Shown here piece by piece: positions 1 through 11,900 of a stretch of DNA of 64,000 bases; the stretch's first letter is position 1, and every line of letters begins with the position of its first letter. Where the stretch lies: the NCBI GenBank assembly GCA_037178625.1, contig CM074131.1, positions 1,302,001-1,366,000 on the forward strand, written 5' to 3'. Under the pieces are notes generated by a model. It was not told the origin of the DNA, did not search any database, and worked only from the letters and a program-made list of their open reading frames with translations. The position numbers were made by a program, and so were the translations under genes. Origin of the DNA: Skeletonema tropicum. Lineage: Eukaryota > Bacillariophyta > Thalassiosirophyceae > Thalassiosirales > Thalassiosiraceae.

Positions 1-1
1 T

Positions 2-754
2 CATTACGTAGAAGGTCAATCTCTAAGCGTTATTCCGCCTGGTGTAGACCCAAAGAATGGACGGAAGCATAAGCCACGGCTTTATTCCATCGCTTCTACT
101 CGTTACGGAGATTTGTTGGATGGAAACACAATTAGCCTCTGCGTTCGTCGTGCCGAGTTCATTGAACCTGATGGTACCAAAGACCCAGCTAAGCAGGGCG
201 TTTGTTCTAACTTTCTCTGTGATGTTCAGGCTGGAGATGAAGTTGATGTGGCTGGTCCTGTTGGAAAAACTATGCTCCTTCCTGAAGACCCTAATAAGGA
301 CATTATCATGATAGCTACTGGTACGGGTATCGCTCCATTCCGTGGATTTCTTCATCGATTGTTTATGGAAAATACTCTTGCAAAACACATGTTTGGAGGA
401 AATGCCTGGCTTGTGTTAGGGGTCCCTGTAAGTGGAGGTCTATTGTATAAGGAGGAGTTTGATTGTATGCAAAGGAATTCAAATCAGCTCAAGATAGATT
501 ATGCAATCTCAAGGGAAATGACGAACTCCATTGACGGAGGCAAACTATATGTCCAGCATGTCATTGCTCAAAATGGTAAAGAGCTATTTGATCGTTTAGA
601 CGCTGGAGCTCATGTGTACTTCTGTGGATTGAAGGGGATGATGCCACCCATTCTTGATACATTGGATGAGGTAGCCAAAAGCCAGGGCTGCGTTTGGTCA
701 GAGAAGTTAAGTGAGTTGAAAAAGAATAATCAGTGGCACGTTGAAGTGTATTAG
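2..754 (+). CDS. petH: Ferredoxin-NADP(+) reductase, plastid type (5' end missing)
   Basis: The frame is open from base 2 to the TAG at 752-754, giving about 250 residues, so the presequence and the start of the FAD domain lie outside the window. The FAD-binding motif RLYSIAST is near the start. It is followed by the Cys-containing stretch VCSNFLCD, the NADP-binding loop IATGTGIAPFRGF, the CGLKGMMP segment and the family's C-terminal aromatic end WHVEVY. FNR transfers electrons from reduced ferredoxin to NADP+ after photosystem I, on the stromal side of the thylakoid. The C-terminal Tyr that stacks on the FAD is present. The gene converges on the heat shock factor gene. The family call is secure. 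Plastid rather than non-photosynthetic use is inferred, because the targeting peptide is not visible. Confidence 0.93.
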   Translation, partial: HYVEGQSLSVIPPGVDPKNGRKHKPRLYSIASTRYGDLLDGNTISLCVRRAEFIEPDGTKDPAKQGVCSNFLCDVQAGDEVDVAGPVGKTMLLPEDPNKDIIMIATGTGIAPFRGFLHRLFMENTLAKHMFGGNAWLVLGVPVSGGLLYKEEFDCMQRNSNQLKIDYAISREMTNSIDGGKLYVQHVIAQNGKELFDRLDAGAHVYFCGLKGMMPPILDTLDEVAKSQGCVWSEKLSELKKNNQWHVEVY

Positions 755-1115
755 ATGTGGAGGAAGATTAAGGGGAGAGCAAAACCTGTTATGAAATCAA
801 TATCTTGTGGTAACTATTATCTACCTCAGACTTCTCTTGTAGGTGTGATTATTTCCGGACATGACAGGAGAATTGTTAGTTGTATGACATGACACACGAA
901 ACTTAGCCTGAATAATCGCCATTAAGTATGTATAATTATTTATTTCCTGTGCATCGTTTCTCTCGCACAGCTAGAGAGCAACCTTTACTCAAGGATCCTT
1001 GTCCTGCCGACTCTAAACATATACGGTCAGACTTTCTTGTGTGGCAAGGACCTTTTCCACTTGTGTTTGGTTTGAACATTACCCTCACCGAGCAATGCTG
1101 AAAAAGCTGAAGAGT
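755..1115. other. Intergenic 3'-3' spacer
   Basis: This 361 bp separates the converging 3' ends of the FNR and heat shock factor genes. I see no coding potential, RNA gene or repeat in it. Confidence 0.6.
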
Positions 1116-2156
1116 TTAGGCTGCGCGCGTGGTAACGTTTGTGAACGTAGAGTCATCTTCGTTACTTGCGTCAATCTTAGGTGGTACAGTCGATGTTAGG
1201 CTTGAACCTATACTTGAGTCCGAAATAGCACGTGGTCCATCTTTAGATTGCAATAAGTTCAAGCTGTTCCTGTTTATGCCATTGATATTTGAAGCCATTG
1301 CGACGAGCTGTTGGGTGGGCATTTTGTCGAGCATCTCTCGACTGAACTGGTTAGGGTTCCAGTTGCCTGTCGTGTAAGCCTGAAACATTTGAGGCTGCAT
1401 CATCATTTGAGGCATTACTTGAGACTGGAACATTTGAGTAGCCTCCGGTGCGATCGGAGGTGGTCGTCTAGATGGTGCGTTGAAGGGGATCATGCTGCTT
1501 ATTTGACCATGTCCCTGCATGCTGCCATAGTAAGAGGCGGTCGGAAATCCTCCTCCAGTAACCACGTTTGATCTTAGAACATCTGGAGCTCCTTTCAACC
1601 CAGTCAAGAAAGATGCCCCTTGCGCGATATCACCAGCCTGCGATTGATCATTGGATGTCATGATCATTGAGCTTTGCTTAGATGAGGGTAAATCTGAGAG
1701 CTGCTTCTTCACGGAACGTCGTTTGATTTCTGTCCTTTCAATCAGTTGGAGATCTTCTACTTTTCCACGCTTGAAGTCTTTGTGATAGTATGTCTCTCCC
1801 AATGAGTTGGGGCCACGCAGCTCACGTTTAAATCCCCATAGGTTCAGCTGGCGGGTCTGATGGGGCAAGTGTTGAACAATGCAATCAAAGGGCCGTTAGA
1901 TAAAGGTAAGCAGGTTCAGCATGAAACAAGGTAGTGTGCAATGCAGCGCCTCTAGACTTACAAATGATCTCCACTTCTTGTGATCGAAAAAATGGGGGAT
2001 GATGTTTTCTACCATCGCTTCCCTATCGTGAACCAAAAACGCATCACCTGATTCAGACCAAGTAAGAGCGGAGCTGAACTCGGAGTTTGATGCCCATTCG
2101 AGAGCATGGTACAGCTTGTAAGGGAACGTCTGTTTGATTGGCTCTGTGTCCGTCAT
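1116..2156 (-). CDS. Heat shock transcription factor (HSF-type DNA-binding domain)
   Basis: There are two exons on the minus strand: 2156-1962 (65 codons from ATG) and 1856-1116. The 105-nt intron (1961-1857) has a GTAAGT donor and a CAG acceptor, phase 0. The protein is about 311 residues. Residues 9-85 form the winged-helix HSF domain: FPYKLYHALEWA at the start, then HFFDHKKWRSF, and the recognition-helix region SFTRQLNLWGFKREL, which spans the splice junction. The remainder is low-complexity, rich in Met, Gln and Pro, as in many activation regions. I see no long heptad-repeat trimerisation domain. Diatoms carry an expanded HSF family, and this looks like one of its shorter members. It binds DNA in the nucleus; target genes cannot be inferred. 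Confidence 0.9.
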
Positions 2157-3714
2157 GGGTGTTTAAGAGAGTTGGAAAGATTTGGATATTCTAAGTATTA
2201 CTCTTGTTGTGTAGGGCTACACTTCTGTCTATCCACTGTTGCAAACGAGTATTGTAAACAAATAATAATATCGTAAGATGTAGATGTATGCAGGAACCAG
2301 ATCAAAGAAGAGATACATATAACGATTAGCCCGTCCAGCCACCTCTGGCGGCACGCATGAGAAGAGCGAGAAGCAAAATGAGACGCCTTGTGTGCTTATG
2401 CGTGCCGGAAGAGAACAAAGGCCTTTCACGTTGCAAGACTGTCCCTTAAGATTTTTTGTCTTGCCGTTGAACATCTCTTGTGTGTGTAAACAGTGACAAG
2501 AACAAGTTTGGTTGGAACCTTCAAAGAACTCTAAAGATGTAAATCCGGGACATGTCTTCCTCGTTTTGACGTTCGGATTCCTTTTCTCATGGAAAGGTTT
2601 CACTTCTCATGAAAAGGTTAACCTTTTTTGGGACAAGTCATGGTAAAGCGTCTCGAGATTGGCAGAAACTGCAGTCATCTACTTACGCCGGGGTTCTCAC
2701 AATCGTTCTGAGTTCGCATCATTCTCATTCTAAAATCTTAAGTAGGAGTATGGTTGATATATAGAGTCAATAAATGTGACAAATAGAGTTCTCAAATAAC
2801 CTTCGATAGAGTTCTTAGCCGTAAAAGATCCTACCACCTATACCAGAGTCCTCAATTGCGACATTCACTGTCTCTTTCTCTAGGAGTACCTAAAAACATG
2901 CGTCAGTTCTTATCAATGCGAGTTTCATGCGTCAGTTCTTATCAATGCGGAGTTTCCCAGAACCGTGAGACATTGATATTACATACATTAGCAGGTTGTA
3001 TTAGATACTTAAAAAGATATGCTCGCTCGCACCACGGGCTCGCACATACATCGAACATCGATCGCTCGGGTGGTGGGCGGGCATAAGTATGTACATCTTT
3101 TACTCTTATGTAGCATGGAGTCACTTCCCAACAACTTCCCATACTTAACTGGGTTCGCTGTTCTCTCTCGACAGACGGACATTGAACGCAAGTAGACAAG
3201 TCAACTATTTTCTCCCCGATCATATCATACTTCGTAGTTCGCAGTTCGCAGTGTACTGCAACATTCTCTCCTTCTCCTACTTTTCATTTCTTATTCGTTC
3301 ATAAATTTTTCATAAGTAATACTCAGTTTAATCCTTCAGCATATCTCAATAAGTAGAAGAACTTGATCGCTATCCTTACCTTCAGCGTATGATGAATGTA
3401 CTTAACTTGAGCGAGCTGTTGCTTGATTTCCTAAATATACCTGGGTCAGGTTTAGGGTCACTCCTTCCGCAACTACATAATAATATGGTGGATACATGCT
3501 TTCTCAAACTCGTCGACGTTGGCAAAGGTTTATAAATGCTCAACCAGTGATCTCCTTGTTGTATTGATACCTTCATCGCCTCATACTTAAACTACCATCT
3601 CACGACTGATGTTTGAAAATAATTAGTCGCTTAACTGGCAACTAACTTAGACTACAATACAGGATACTTCCCTTACTTTCAGTGTGTAAAGTGGTAACAA
3701 GACAATGCACTCGT
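2157..3714. other. Long intergenic region upstream of the HSF gene
   Basis: I find no convincing gene in this 1.56 kb; the open frames are short and lack family signatures. It holds two small repeat features. One is a partial direct repeat around 2581-2620 (units like CTTTTCTCATGGAAAGG). The other is a 29-bp tandem duplication at 2897-2955, listed separately. Because it precedes the HSF start it may include that gene's promoter. Confidence 0.5.
2897..2955. repeat. 29-bp tandem duplication
   Basis: Two almost identical copies of a unit beginning CATGCGTCAGTTCTTATCAA lie head to tail at 2897-2925 and 2926-2955; the second has one extra G. This looks like a simple local duplication in non-coding DNA. 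Confidence 0.8.
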
Positions 3715-4728
3715 CTATATCTTGAGCAAACCGAGTTGGTCATTCAGTTCATCGGCGTCATTCTTCTTGTCAAGTTTTCCACCCATTTCCAAAAGGTGAG
3801 GCATATGTCTAATTATATCATACATGGTTTTAACGTCGCATCTCATGGATATAAACCCCAGCAAATGCGGCATCACTTCACTTTGCATTCCTAAAAATGA
3901 TTGATGCCGGAGCTTTACGCCATATTCCTTTTGCAAGTATCGATGAATCTTCTTGGTAATGGCCTCCTTTTTCGAGCGGCTTCTCAAGTTGGCAGCTAAA
4001 GAGTGGAAACAATCATTCATTACGGTCCTTCCAAACACGGATCTCGGAGTTGCAGCAAAGAACGTTTGTATTGTATGGTTCGAAGCTTCAAGTGAATCAA
4101 AACTTGAGTCATCATAAATGCTATTTCGGAGAGCCCTTTGCCCGATTACCGATAATGTATTATTGTCTAAAATCAACTCTTTGAGTGTATCATTTTTGTG
4201 TAGGGCAGCTGCAAATGCAATAGCACCATCATCCCCAATGGCATTACCAGAAAGATCAATGTGCTCCAACGTCTTGTTCTCAGCTATATTTTCTGCAAGA
4301 GATATTGCCGTAGATGGGCCCAGCGAGCAGTTTCGAAATTCTAATTTGTTAATCATTGGCATCGCTTCAATAGTTTCTCCAATCCTCGTTGCATAATCAT
4401 TCGAACACATCACCCGCCGACTGGCGATGTTGTGCACCAACGGCCAAATACCAATTCCAATCACATTAGTTTCTGTCAACGCTGATAATATCATATCCAC
4501 ATGATCGGAGTCGTACTCATCATTTCCAAAGCAAACGTATTCCAAAAAGGTATTCCCAACCAACGCGTTTGCGAATATTTCCGCATTATCTCCATTTAGA
4601 ATATTGTCGAGGTGAACTTGCATCACTCTGGGGTCATTTGAAAAGATGCGCTGAATTGTTTGCCGTCTGTATTCGGAGAGGCCACCGGGGAAGTTTCGAT
4701 TAATCTCATCGAAGCCAACTTGATTCAT
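3715..4728 (-). CDS. Leucine-rich repeat protein, ribonuclease-inhibitor type
   Basis: The first in-frame ATG is at 4728, giving 337 residues. The frame stays open about 20 codons further upstream without an ATG, so a short upstream exon is possible (an AG lies near 4840). The middle of the protein has 28-29-residue RNI-type repeats, for example CSLGPSTAISLAENIAENK, then LEHIDLSGNAIGDDGAIAFA and LKELILDNNTLSVIGQRALR. The C-terminal 120 residues lack repeats and end in a charged segment. Such LRR proteins usually bind other proteins; no catalytic domain or membrane segment is seen. Large families of these occur in diatoms. The specific role is unknown. Confidence 0.75.
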   Translation of the reverse strand: MNQVGFDEINRNFPGGLSEYRRQTIQRIFSNDPRVMQVHLDNILNGDNAEIFANALVGNTFLEYVCFGNDEYDSDHVDMILSALTETNVIGIGIWPLVHNIASRRVMCSNDYATRIGETIEAMPMINKLEFRNCSLGPSTAISLAENIAENKTLEHIDLSGNAIGDDGAIAFAAALHKNDTLKELILDNNTLSVIGQRALRNSIYDDSSFDSLEASNHTIQTFFAATPRSVFGRTVMNDCFHSLAANLRSRSKKEAITKKIHRYLQKEYGVKLRHQSFLGMQSEVMPHLLGFISMRCDVKTMYDIIRHMPHLLEMGGKLDKKNDADELNDQLGLLKI

Positions 4729-4794
4729 CTTTTGAAATCTTTCATGAGCGAGTAGTTGAGAATCAAACGGCAGACGAGTTGTAGCTTTCCACAA

Positions 4795-5267
4795 ATCGAA
4801 AATGCAGTAGCCAAGGTAGGACGTTGTAAATTGATACCCCTATTATTTGACACTGAATGTATTCTACCACACCGCAATAATAAAAGAATAAATCAACCAG
4901 CGGTGCTCTCTCGGTGAAAGGGAGCAAGCTGCTGTCAAATAATGAAAAAAGATAAAAGATGCAGCACGCACATGATGCTAGCTGAAATTTTTAATGCCTT
5001 TGAGACTATGAAAAGCGAAAGATCAGAACTAAGTAGACACAAAATCTCTCATAAAAAACGAGCTTTGGCGATGACTTTCGTGCGTTTAGCGTTTTTAAAT
5101 GCCGACCTACTCATCAAGACATGAACGTGAAGGCTCGGATCGGCACGGCATGGGATTCGTTCTGGGTGCGCGGTCGGTAGTCGGTAGTTCTTGTTGTCGG
5201 TGGTGCGTTGCCTATATATCGGATTATTGTTTCGACGCAAAGCTTCAGTACCCAATAAATCTTCAAG
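4795..5267. other. Divergent intergenic region
   Basis: This region lies between the divergently oriented LRR and membrane-protein genes. It contains repeated GGTCGGTAG-like words near 5171-5205 and a TATATAT box at about 5212, some 50 bp before the downstream ATG. That box could be the core promoter of the membrane-protein gene. There is no credible coding sequence. Confidence 0.45.
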
Positions 5268-8081
5268 ATGCCGTCAATAGCTGGCAGCATTGGCAGCCTT
5301 AAAAACAAAATTACGGGCAAGACAGCCACCGATGACGATGCATCTAATGCATCGGCAGTGTCGTGGAAGGCTGCCGAAGACGGCGGACTAGATGTTTCTT
5401 CACCTGAAGCGACAAGCAAAGTTGAGGAGGGTGCCAAAGAAGAGGTTTCTTCATCTAGCTACGCAAAAATGGAGGACGACAACGCAACAAAGACACCTGC
5501 ACCTGTTTCATCATCGTATGTGAACATGGATGTCGTTGAAGCTGCTGACACTGATGACAGTGCCTCTGTGGCATCCAAGATGTCGATTAGATCCAAATTC
5601 TCAGTGCAAAGTTCCAATATTACCCAGATTGCCGCTGCAGTGTTGCCTAAGGTGGAAAAGATTCCCTTGTCTACCTTCATGAGTCTTTTCGCTTGGGCTG
5701 CTATCCCAGCTGCGATTTATCTCCTTCTCTTTACTCGATTTGGATTTGGAGAATCCTTCTACTACGCGTTGTCTCATCAGTTCGGAGGACATGCGTACAT
5801 CCCGGCGATAATTTTGGGAGTGTTTGGTTTCACATTCTACGTTCTCGATGTTGATCAATGGAATACTACGGCCGGTAACGTCGTCCGTGGTCTCAGCATG
5901 GCAGCTGTGTTTGCGCTCTTCGTCTCCCTCATCATGTTGGTTTCCAATCAATTCCCTTATGGGGTGATTGCACTATTCGCACTGTTTCAGCCACTCTGGC
6001 TTTTGTCTGTAAAGACCTTTATTTACAAAAGTACAGAAACACGAATTTATTTGAACTGGCTCAGTGGTCCGTTATTCTTGGCGGCATTCCTGACTATCAT
6101 TGGCTTTGTGGTTTGGGTGAGCTCGGATTACGTGAATCAGTGGAATCAAGTGACCAAGGTGATGGCTGCAGAGCATACCGAATGCTCCCCCAACTTTGCG
6201 AACTATCCTAACTGTATGAGTGCCAATGGTTTTGGAGGTGCGTGCTTCCGCACCAATGAGCTAGTATACCCACCTGTTCTTGTCTTCGAAGACAATTGCG
6301 AATACACATGCGTTCATATCTACGACGGCTGTGCCAATGGATTTGTCTTGTGGAGTGGTCCTATTTTGATGAGTTTGTCGATGATCTTTCTTGGCAGTTT
6401 TTGCACATTCTTGCGCACTGGTAAGTTGTTTGATTGGAACGTGTTTATGTAATAATTCGCACTTGCACTGATTCTAACATATTCATTTCTTTCAGAGGGA
6501 GCGGATGAAGCAGAAATCTTCAACTTTGGAAAGATTTGGATCTTCGTGCTCTGTATCTTATGGGCTTCGGCATCGTTAGCTGGTACTTCTGCTGGGGTTA
6601 CCACGTCACTGGCGACGCTGACTTTGGCGTCATTGGTCGGCTCAGCAATTTTCATGACTGCAAGCTACAGCAAGGAGCAGAAGACAAATAGCACTAAGGC
6701 CGTGATTGATAGGATGCGTGCAAAGTATTCAACTAGCCTCGATTATCTTCGCGGAGCTTTTATTGTCACGTGTCTACCATTGATCGCTGTGTACTTCTTC
6801 CTCAACATGGTGAACCAATTTTTCCGAAAGTCTGGTCTCAATCCCATTGCCCAGCCTGCCAAGGAAGATGATGGCGATCATGCTAGTCTTCTAACTGTGG
6901 CGGGAAAGAAACAGATGAGCAGGATGAAGTCATGGGACACAGTGCGCGTGATCACCATTGCTATCTATTGGGGTATCTTCTACATGGGGATGCAAGTGGT
7001 TGTGTCTAATTTGACAGTCGTCTTCCTAAGTTGGCTCATTGACGCAACTGCAGATTTCGGCTTGATTGCTGTATCTGGAATATTGTGTGGAGTTGGTGTA
7101 GCGATGTTCCTTCTTCCTCCTGTTCCAGGAGTGCCTGTTTACTTGACTCTTGGTATTGTTCTAGCTGCTCAGGGTTATGATTCTTTGGGGTGGTTGGGAG
7201 CTATCTCCTATGCCACTGCTGTGGGGCTTGTACTTAAGCTCTTCTCCAGTGCCATGCAGCAAAAGCTCATCGGTGAACAACTATCTCACAAGGTCAAGGT
7301 GAGGCAATTCGTCAGCGTCAACTCCACTTTGATGAAGTCAATGAGGATTGTTCTTGGAGAAAAGGGACTATCTATTCCAAAAGTAGCGATCTTGATTGGA
7401 GGACCTGACTGGCCAACATCAGTCTTGTGTGGAATTATGAGACTTGACCTTGCTCAGATCGTGTTGGGAACTACACCCATCGTCTTCCTCATCTTTCCGA
7501 CTTGCTTGACCGGTGCTCTTATGTTCATGTCTTCTTTGCAGACTGCTAATGGCAATCCTGTTTATCCATGGGCAGGATCCGTTACTACCGTGACTGCCTC
7601 ATTGACTGCAATGGTCCAGTTCGGAAGTATGCTTGTAGCCGCTTACTACTTGGAGCAGACTGCCACTCGACGCTCAGCTGAGGCGAAAGCACTTGGAGAC
7701 GACGAAGAAGTGAAAGCTGCTGATGAGAAAGATGAATACATGAACAAATGCTACAGTGATGTAACTCAATGGGGTGTTGTCCCAACGTTGTGGAAATCTG
7801 TTCTCCTTGCGTCCTTGGCTTCCATCATTTCAAGTTGCTACCTTGTTCAGTTCTTCTCCGATGTGTGTTTTGTTCCACACAGTTTGACTGATTCAATTGA
7901 AGAAAACCTAGATGGGAGTGTTGCAAACATGTTCCTTCCTGTTGGTTGGGTGGCAGTTGGGCTGTTCACTCTTTCTATCGTTTTGCTAGGATTGTTTTCA
8001 AGATGGGGAAAGAGGATGGCGAAGCAATTGGTCAATGCAGACTCGCCAGACTATATTGAAGACTCGGGTATCTTCTGCTAG
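5268..8081 (+). CDS. Large polytopic membrane protein, unknown function
   Basis: Two exons, 5268-6420 and 6496-8081, flank a 75-nt GTAAGT...CAG intron (phase 1). The product is about 912 residues. The first 130 residues are soluble, rich in Ser, Ala, Asp and Glu. Many hydrophobic segments follow (at least twelve by eye), with an extramembrane Cys-rich loop near residues 300-365 (CSPNFANYPNC, CFRTNE, CEYTCVHIYDGC) that probably forms disulfides on a lumenal or outer face. The second half contains the stretch LPPVPGVPVYLTLGIVL followed by SLGWLGAISYATAVGLVLKL, which faintly recalls the SNARE-associated/VTT (DedA) fold; I do not rely on it. A transporter or lipid scramblase role is possible but unproven. 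The splice call restores one continuous frame and is secure. Confidence 0.8.
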
Positions 8082-8357
8082 TGCCCAGGTTGTCTTGGGG
8101 TTCATTTTATGTTTTAATAGGTCATTGTAGGCATGTCTTTTTCGAGGATTGGCAACTACCATAATTTATTATAGTAATCTTGCTTTGCTTATTTACAGCT
8201 AAGTTCAAGCACTCTAGCTTTTTAAGTCTGTTATTGACGTCAACCATCTCATCTGCTGTGTGAGTATAATCAATCTGCGCTCTCCGGAGAGACGTTTCCT
8301 ATGAAAGTATTTTCGCTTTCCGTCTTACAAACAGCTTCAAAGAACACACATAATAAT

Positions 8358-8843
8358 CTAATCAATCACCTCCCACCGAAAAATATTCTCAAATAGTTCA
8401 ATGACTGCAGTAATCCCTTTATCCAGCCAAGTTTTATCCAGCTCACGTCGACGTTGTTGCATCTGTAGGAATTCTTGTGACTTTTTGATTTCGGAAACTT
8501 CTTCCTGATATGCTTTCTGGAATGGTGAGATTGGAGTTTCATCACTACTTTCAGCTTCATCAGATGATGATATATCTTCATCCGTATCTTCTTCTACTGA
8601 CTGCTCTTCCTCTTCAGAATTACTGACAGGTTCTTGTGTAGTAGTTGACTTTCCTTTGCGAAAGCTGATTGCACCTCCTCCTCTTGGAAGGAAGGCTATG
8701 TTGTTGGCTGCTGGTGTTAGCGACCATTTTCTATGTGTCGGCTCTGATGCCACCGTCGACACATTTGTAGCAGCTAAAGCAGTCAGCAATAGGAGGACTG
8801 CGGCTACAGGTCGTAGGAACGACAGCGCCGGCATGTTGTACAT
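8358..8843 (-). CDS. Small secreted or single-pass protein, unknown
   Basis: The first ATG is at 8843 (161 residues); a second at 8834 gives 158 residues starting MPALSFLRPV. The N-terminus has a classic signal peptide (VAAVLLLLTALAATNVSTVAS). A short basic or Gly-rich part (LPRGGGAISFRKGK) follows, then a strongly acidic stretch of Glu/Asp/Ser (about residues 70-105). The C-terminus is a predicted amphipathic helix rich in Gln and Arg. No known family is recognised. The gene is divergent from the ISWI gene, with under 100 bp between the starts, so the two probably share a promoter. Confidence 0.6.
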   Translation of the reverse strand: MYNMPALSFLRPVAAVLLLLTALAATNVSTVASEPTHRKWSLTPAANNIAFLPRGGGAISFRKGKSTTTQEPVSNSEEEEQSVEEDTDEDISSSDEAESSDETPISPFQKAYQEEVSEIKKSQEFLQMQQRRRELDKTWLDKGITAVIELFENIFRWEVID

Positions 8844-8921
8844 ATCTTCTAGCAACCGAATGAAGTCGACCTATTGTACTGCAAAGATCTTCTTCATCTT
8901 GACATTTAACATCTTCTATCG

Positions 8922-11900
8922 ATGATGTTGTGTGCAGATCAAATGTCAGCACAAATAATGAGCACAAGTCGTGTCACATCGTCAACTCAACAAAATCCCC
9001 CAAAATCAAAAATAAATGCCACAACTTTGAACTCCGCGCTCCGCGCCGCCGTATCGTATGCCGTGACATACAATAGCCGCGACATGGTGAAGGAAGACCG
9101 CTCTGGCTGGGTGGCCGTCGCCCCCGAACACACCACCTCCACGGAAGACCGCATCAAACCTGCCGTCTCAGCCTACCAATTTTTCCAACGCGAGCACAGC
9201 TCCTCCATCCATCAACAACTTGCATCCTCCGGCAAACCCACCGACGTCGGCGCACTCGGACGAGAGGTGTCCAGCCGATGGCAAGCTCTGACGCCCTCGG
9301 AAAAGAGAAAGTATGAAGATTTAGCAGCTCAGGATAAACATCGATTCTTGGCCGAGAGTCACAAGCGAGATGTGGAGGCGATGCAGCGTAAGGAACGGTT
9401 GCAGAAGGAGCGGGAGACGTTAATTTTAGATGATCAGGGGGAGGGGCGGACGCGTCGATCGAGGCAGAAGGAACAGAAAAGGGTGGAGAAGAAACGTGTC
9501 AAGAAGCTTGAGAAGAAGAAGGTCAAGGTTGCTGCCAAGAAGAAGGCTAAAAAGGCGAAGAAGCGGGCTGATGGGGATGATGATTCGGATTATCAAGATG
9601 ATAGTGATAGCTCGTCATCGAGTTATCAAGATGACTCCTCATCTAGCTCCTCCTCCTCCTCTTCATCATCAGATTCTTCATCGGATTCCGAAGACTCCTA
9701 CAAAAAGAAGAAGGCTCCCAAACGTCCAGTCAAAGTCTCCCAAGCCGTCCTTCAACGACGGGAAAAGGCCAAGCAAGAAAAGTTGGAGAAGGAGAAATAC
9801 ATCGAACAACGCCAATCCGATGTGAGATCCGAACGTGCCGAGCAGGCCAAGCGAAGGTTGGAATACCTTTTAAAGCAAAGTGATATTTTTAGTCATTTTG
9901 GGAATGTCAAACAGGAAAAGGCACGGTTGGGATTGTCAAGTAGTGCTGCGGCAACATCGTCTCAATTGGAGTCAAAATCAACTGCTGACGTATCATCATC
10001 GGGGGGCATTGTTCGAAAACCCAGTGGTTCTCTTGGTGAGAAGGTGAATGATCATCAAGATGAAGAAGAGCGAGAGGAGGCGGATGAACATGATGCTACA
10101 TTTTTGACCGCGCAGCCTTCTACTTTGGGAGGTGGGAAGATGAGGCAATATCAATTGGAGGGACTGAATTGGATGATCCGGTTGCAAGAGAATGGGGTCA
10201 ATGGTATCCTGGCTGATGAGGTGAGTACTGATTTATCGCATTGTTGGTGTTGTAGTTTTCATTGCAGTGTTAGTTCCAGTAGTATGCTAGTGTATTTTTG
10301 TACACATGGTATTAACGCACTTTTCTTCATCATCTAAATTACATTTCTCAACGAATCATATTTAACTACAGATGGGCTTGGGAAAGGTGCGTGCGTAGGG
10401 TGATTTTGAGGCATTTTATCCGTGCCTCCCTCGAGTTATGTTTTTTTCGTTGACACTTATACTTGTTGTGCACATTTTGCATTATTTTAATGCATGTAGA
10501 CTATGCAATCTGTTTCAATCCTTGTTTACATGATGGAGTACAAGAAAGACAGAGGTCCACATCTCATCATTGTGCCCAAGTCTACGCTTAGTAACTGGAT
10601 GAACGAATTAGCACGTTGGGGTCCAACTCTGAAGGCTGTCAAATTCCATGGTACCAAAGACGAACGTTTAGAAATGGCAACGGATGTCTTACAACCGGGT
10701 CAACGTGATGAAGAGCGCAAATGGAATGTCGTCGTAACCACCTACGAGATCTGCAACCTCGAACGAAATGTGTTGAACAAATTTGCATGGTCATATCTCA
10801 TTATTGATGAAGCGCATCGTCTCAAGAACGAGGCGTCCACGTTCTCCCGGATTGTTCGTACTCTTGAGACTCGATTCAGATTGCTGCTCACAGGAACACC
10901 ATTACAAAACAATTTGCATGAATTGTGGGCCCTATTGAACTTTTTGGTTCCGGATGTGTTTGCATCGGCGGAACAATTTGATGAGTGGTTCAACCTTGAC
11001 ATTGATGATAACCAAGAGAAGAATAAGCTGATCTCTCAATTGCACAAAATCTTGCGTCCCTTCATGCTGCGTCGTCTGAAGGTTGATGTGGAGAAAAGTC
11101 TGCCGCCCAAAACAGAAACTATTCTGTTTACAGGGATGAGCGCAATGCAAAAGAAATTATACAGAGACATCTTGATGCGTGATCTGGACACACTTACTGG
11201 TAAAGGAGGCACAGGAAGTCGAACGGCAGTGTTAAACATTGTTATGCAATTGAGAAAATGCGCTGGTCATCCCTATTTGTTTCCAGGGATTGAAGATCGT
11301 TCCCTCGATCCTTTAGGGGAGCATTTAGTGGATAACTGCGGAAAGATGGTATTGCTTGACAAGCTCCTCCTTCGCCTGAAAGAGCGTGGTCATCGTGTGT
11401 TATTGTTTACTCAAATGACTCGTATTTTGGACATTTTGGAGGATTATATGCATATGCGTGGTTTTCAGTACTGTCGTATTGATGGTAACACTACCTATGA
11501 AGATCGTGAAGAGCGTATTGACTCGTACAACAAGCCGGACTCGGAGAAGTTCCTCTTCTTGCTTTCGACAAGAGCTGGTGGTCTTGGTATTAATTTACAG
11601 ACAGCTGATGTGGTGATCTTATTTGATTCAGATTGGAATCCCCAGGCTGACTTGTGAGTATTCTTCAATTACTGCATGTTCTTATCTGTGATTTGTCTCT
11701 TGTTGTTGACCGACAACTACTACTTCTTCTTCTTCTTACAGGCAAGCACAAGATCGTGCCCATCGTATCGGGCAGAAGAGAACAGTTCAGGTCTTTCGAC
11801 TCGTCACAGAGGACACTATCGAGCAGAAAATTGTTGAGCGTGCACAGCAGAAGCTCAAACTAGATGCTATGGTCGTCCAACAAGGGCGACTGAAAGACCA

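Noticed and set aside
2229..3223. Minus- and plus-strand frames upstream of the HSF gene
   Set aside because: Composition is like random translation, with no domain, no splice-compatible partner and overlapping frames.
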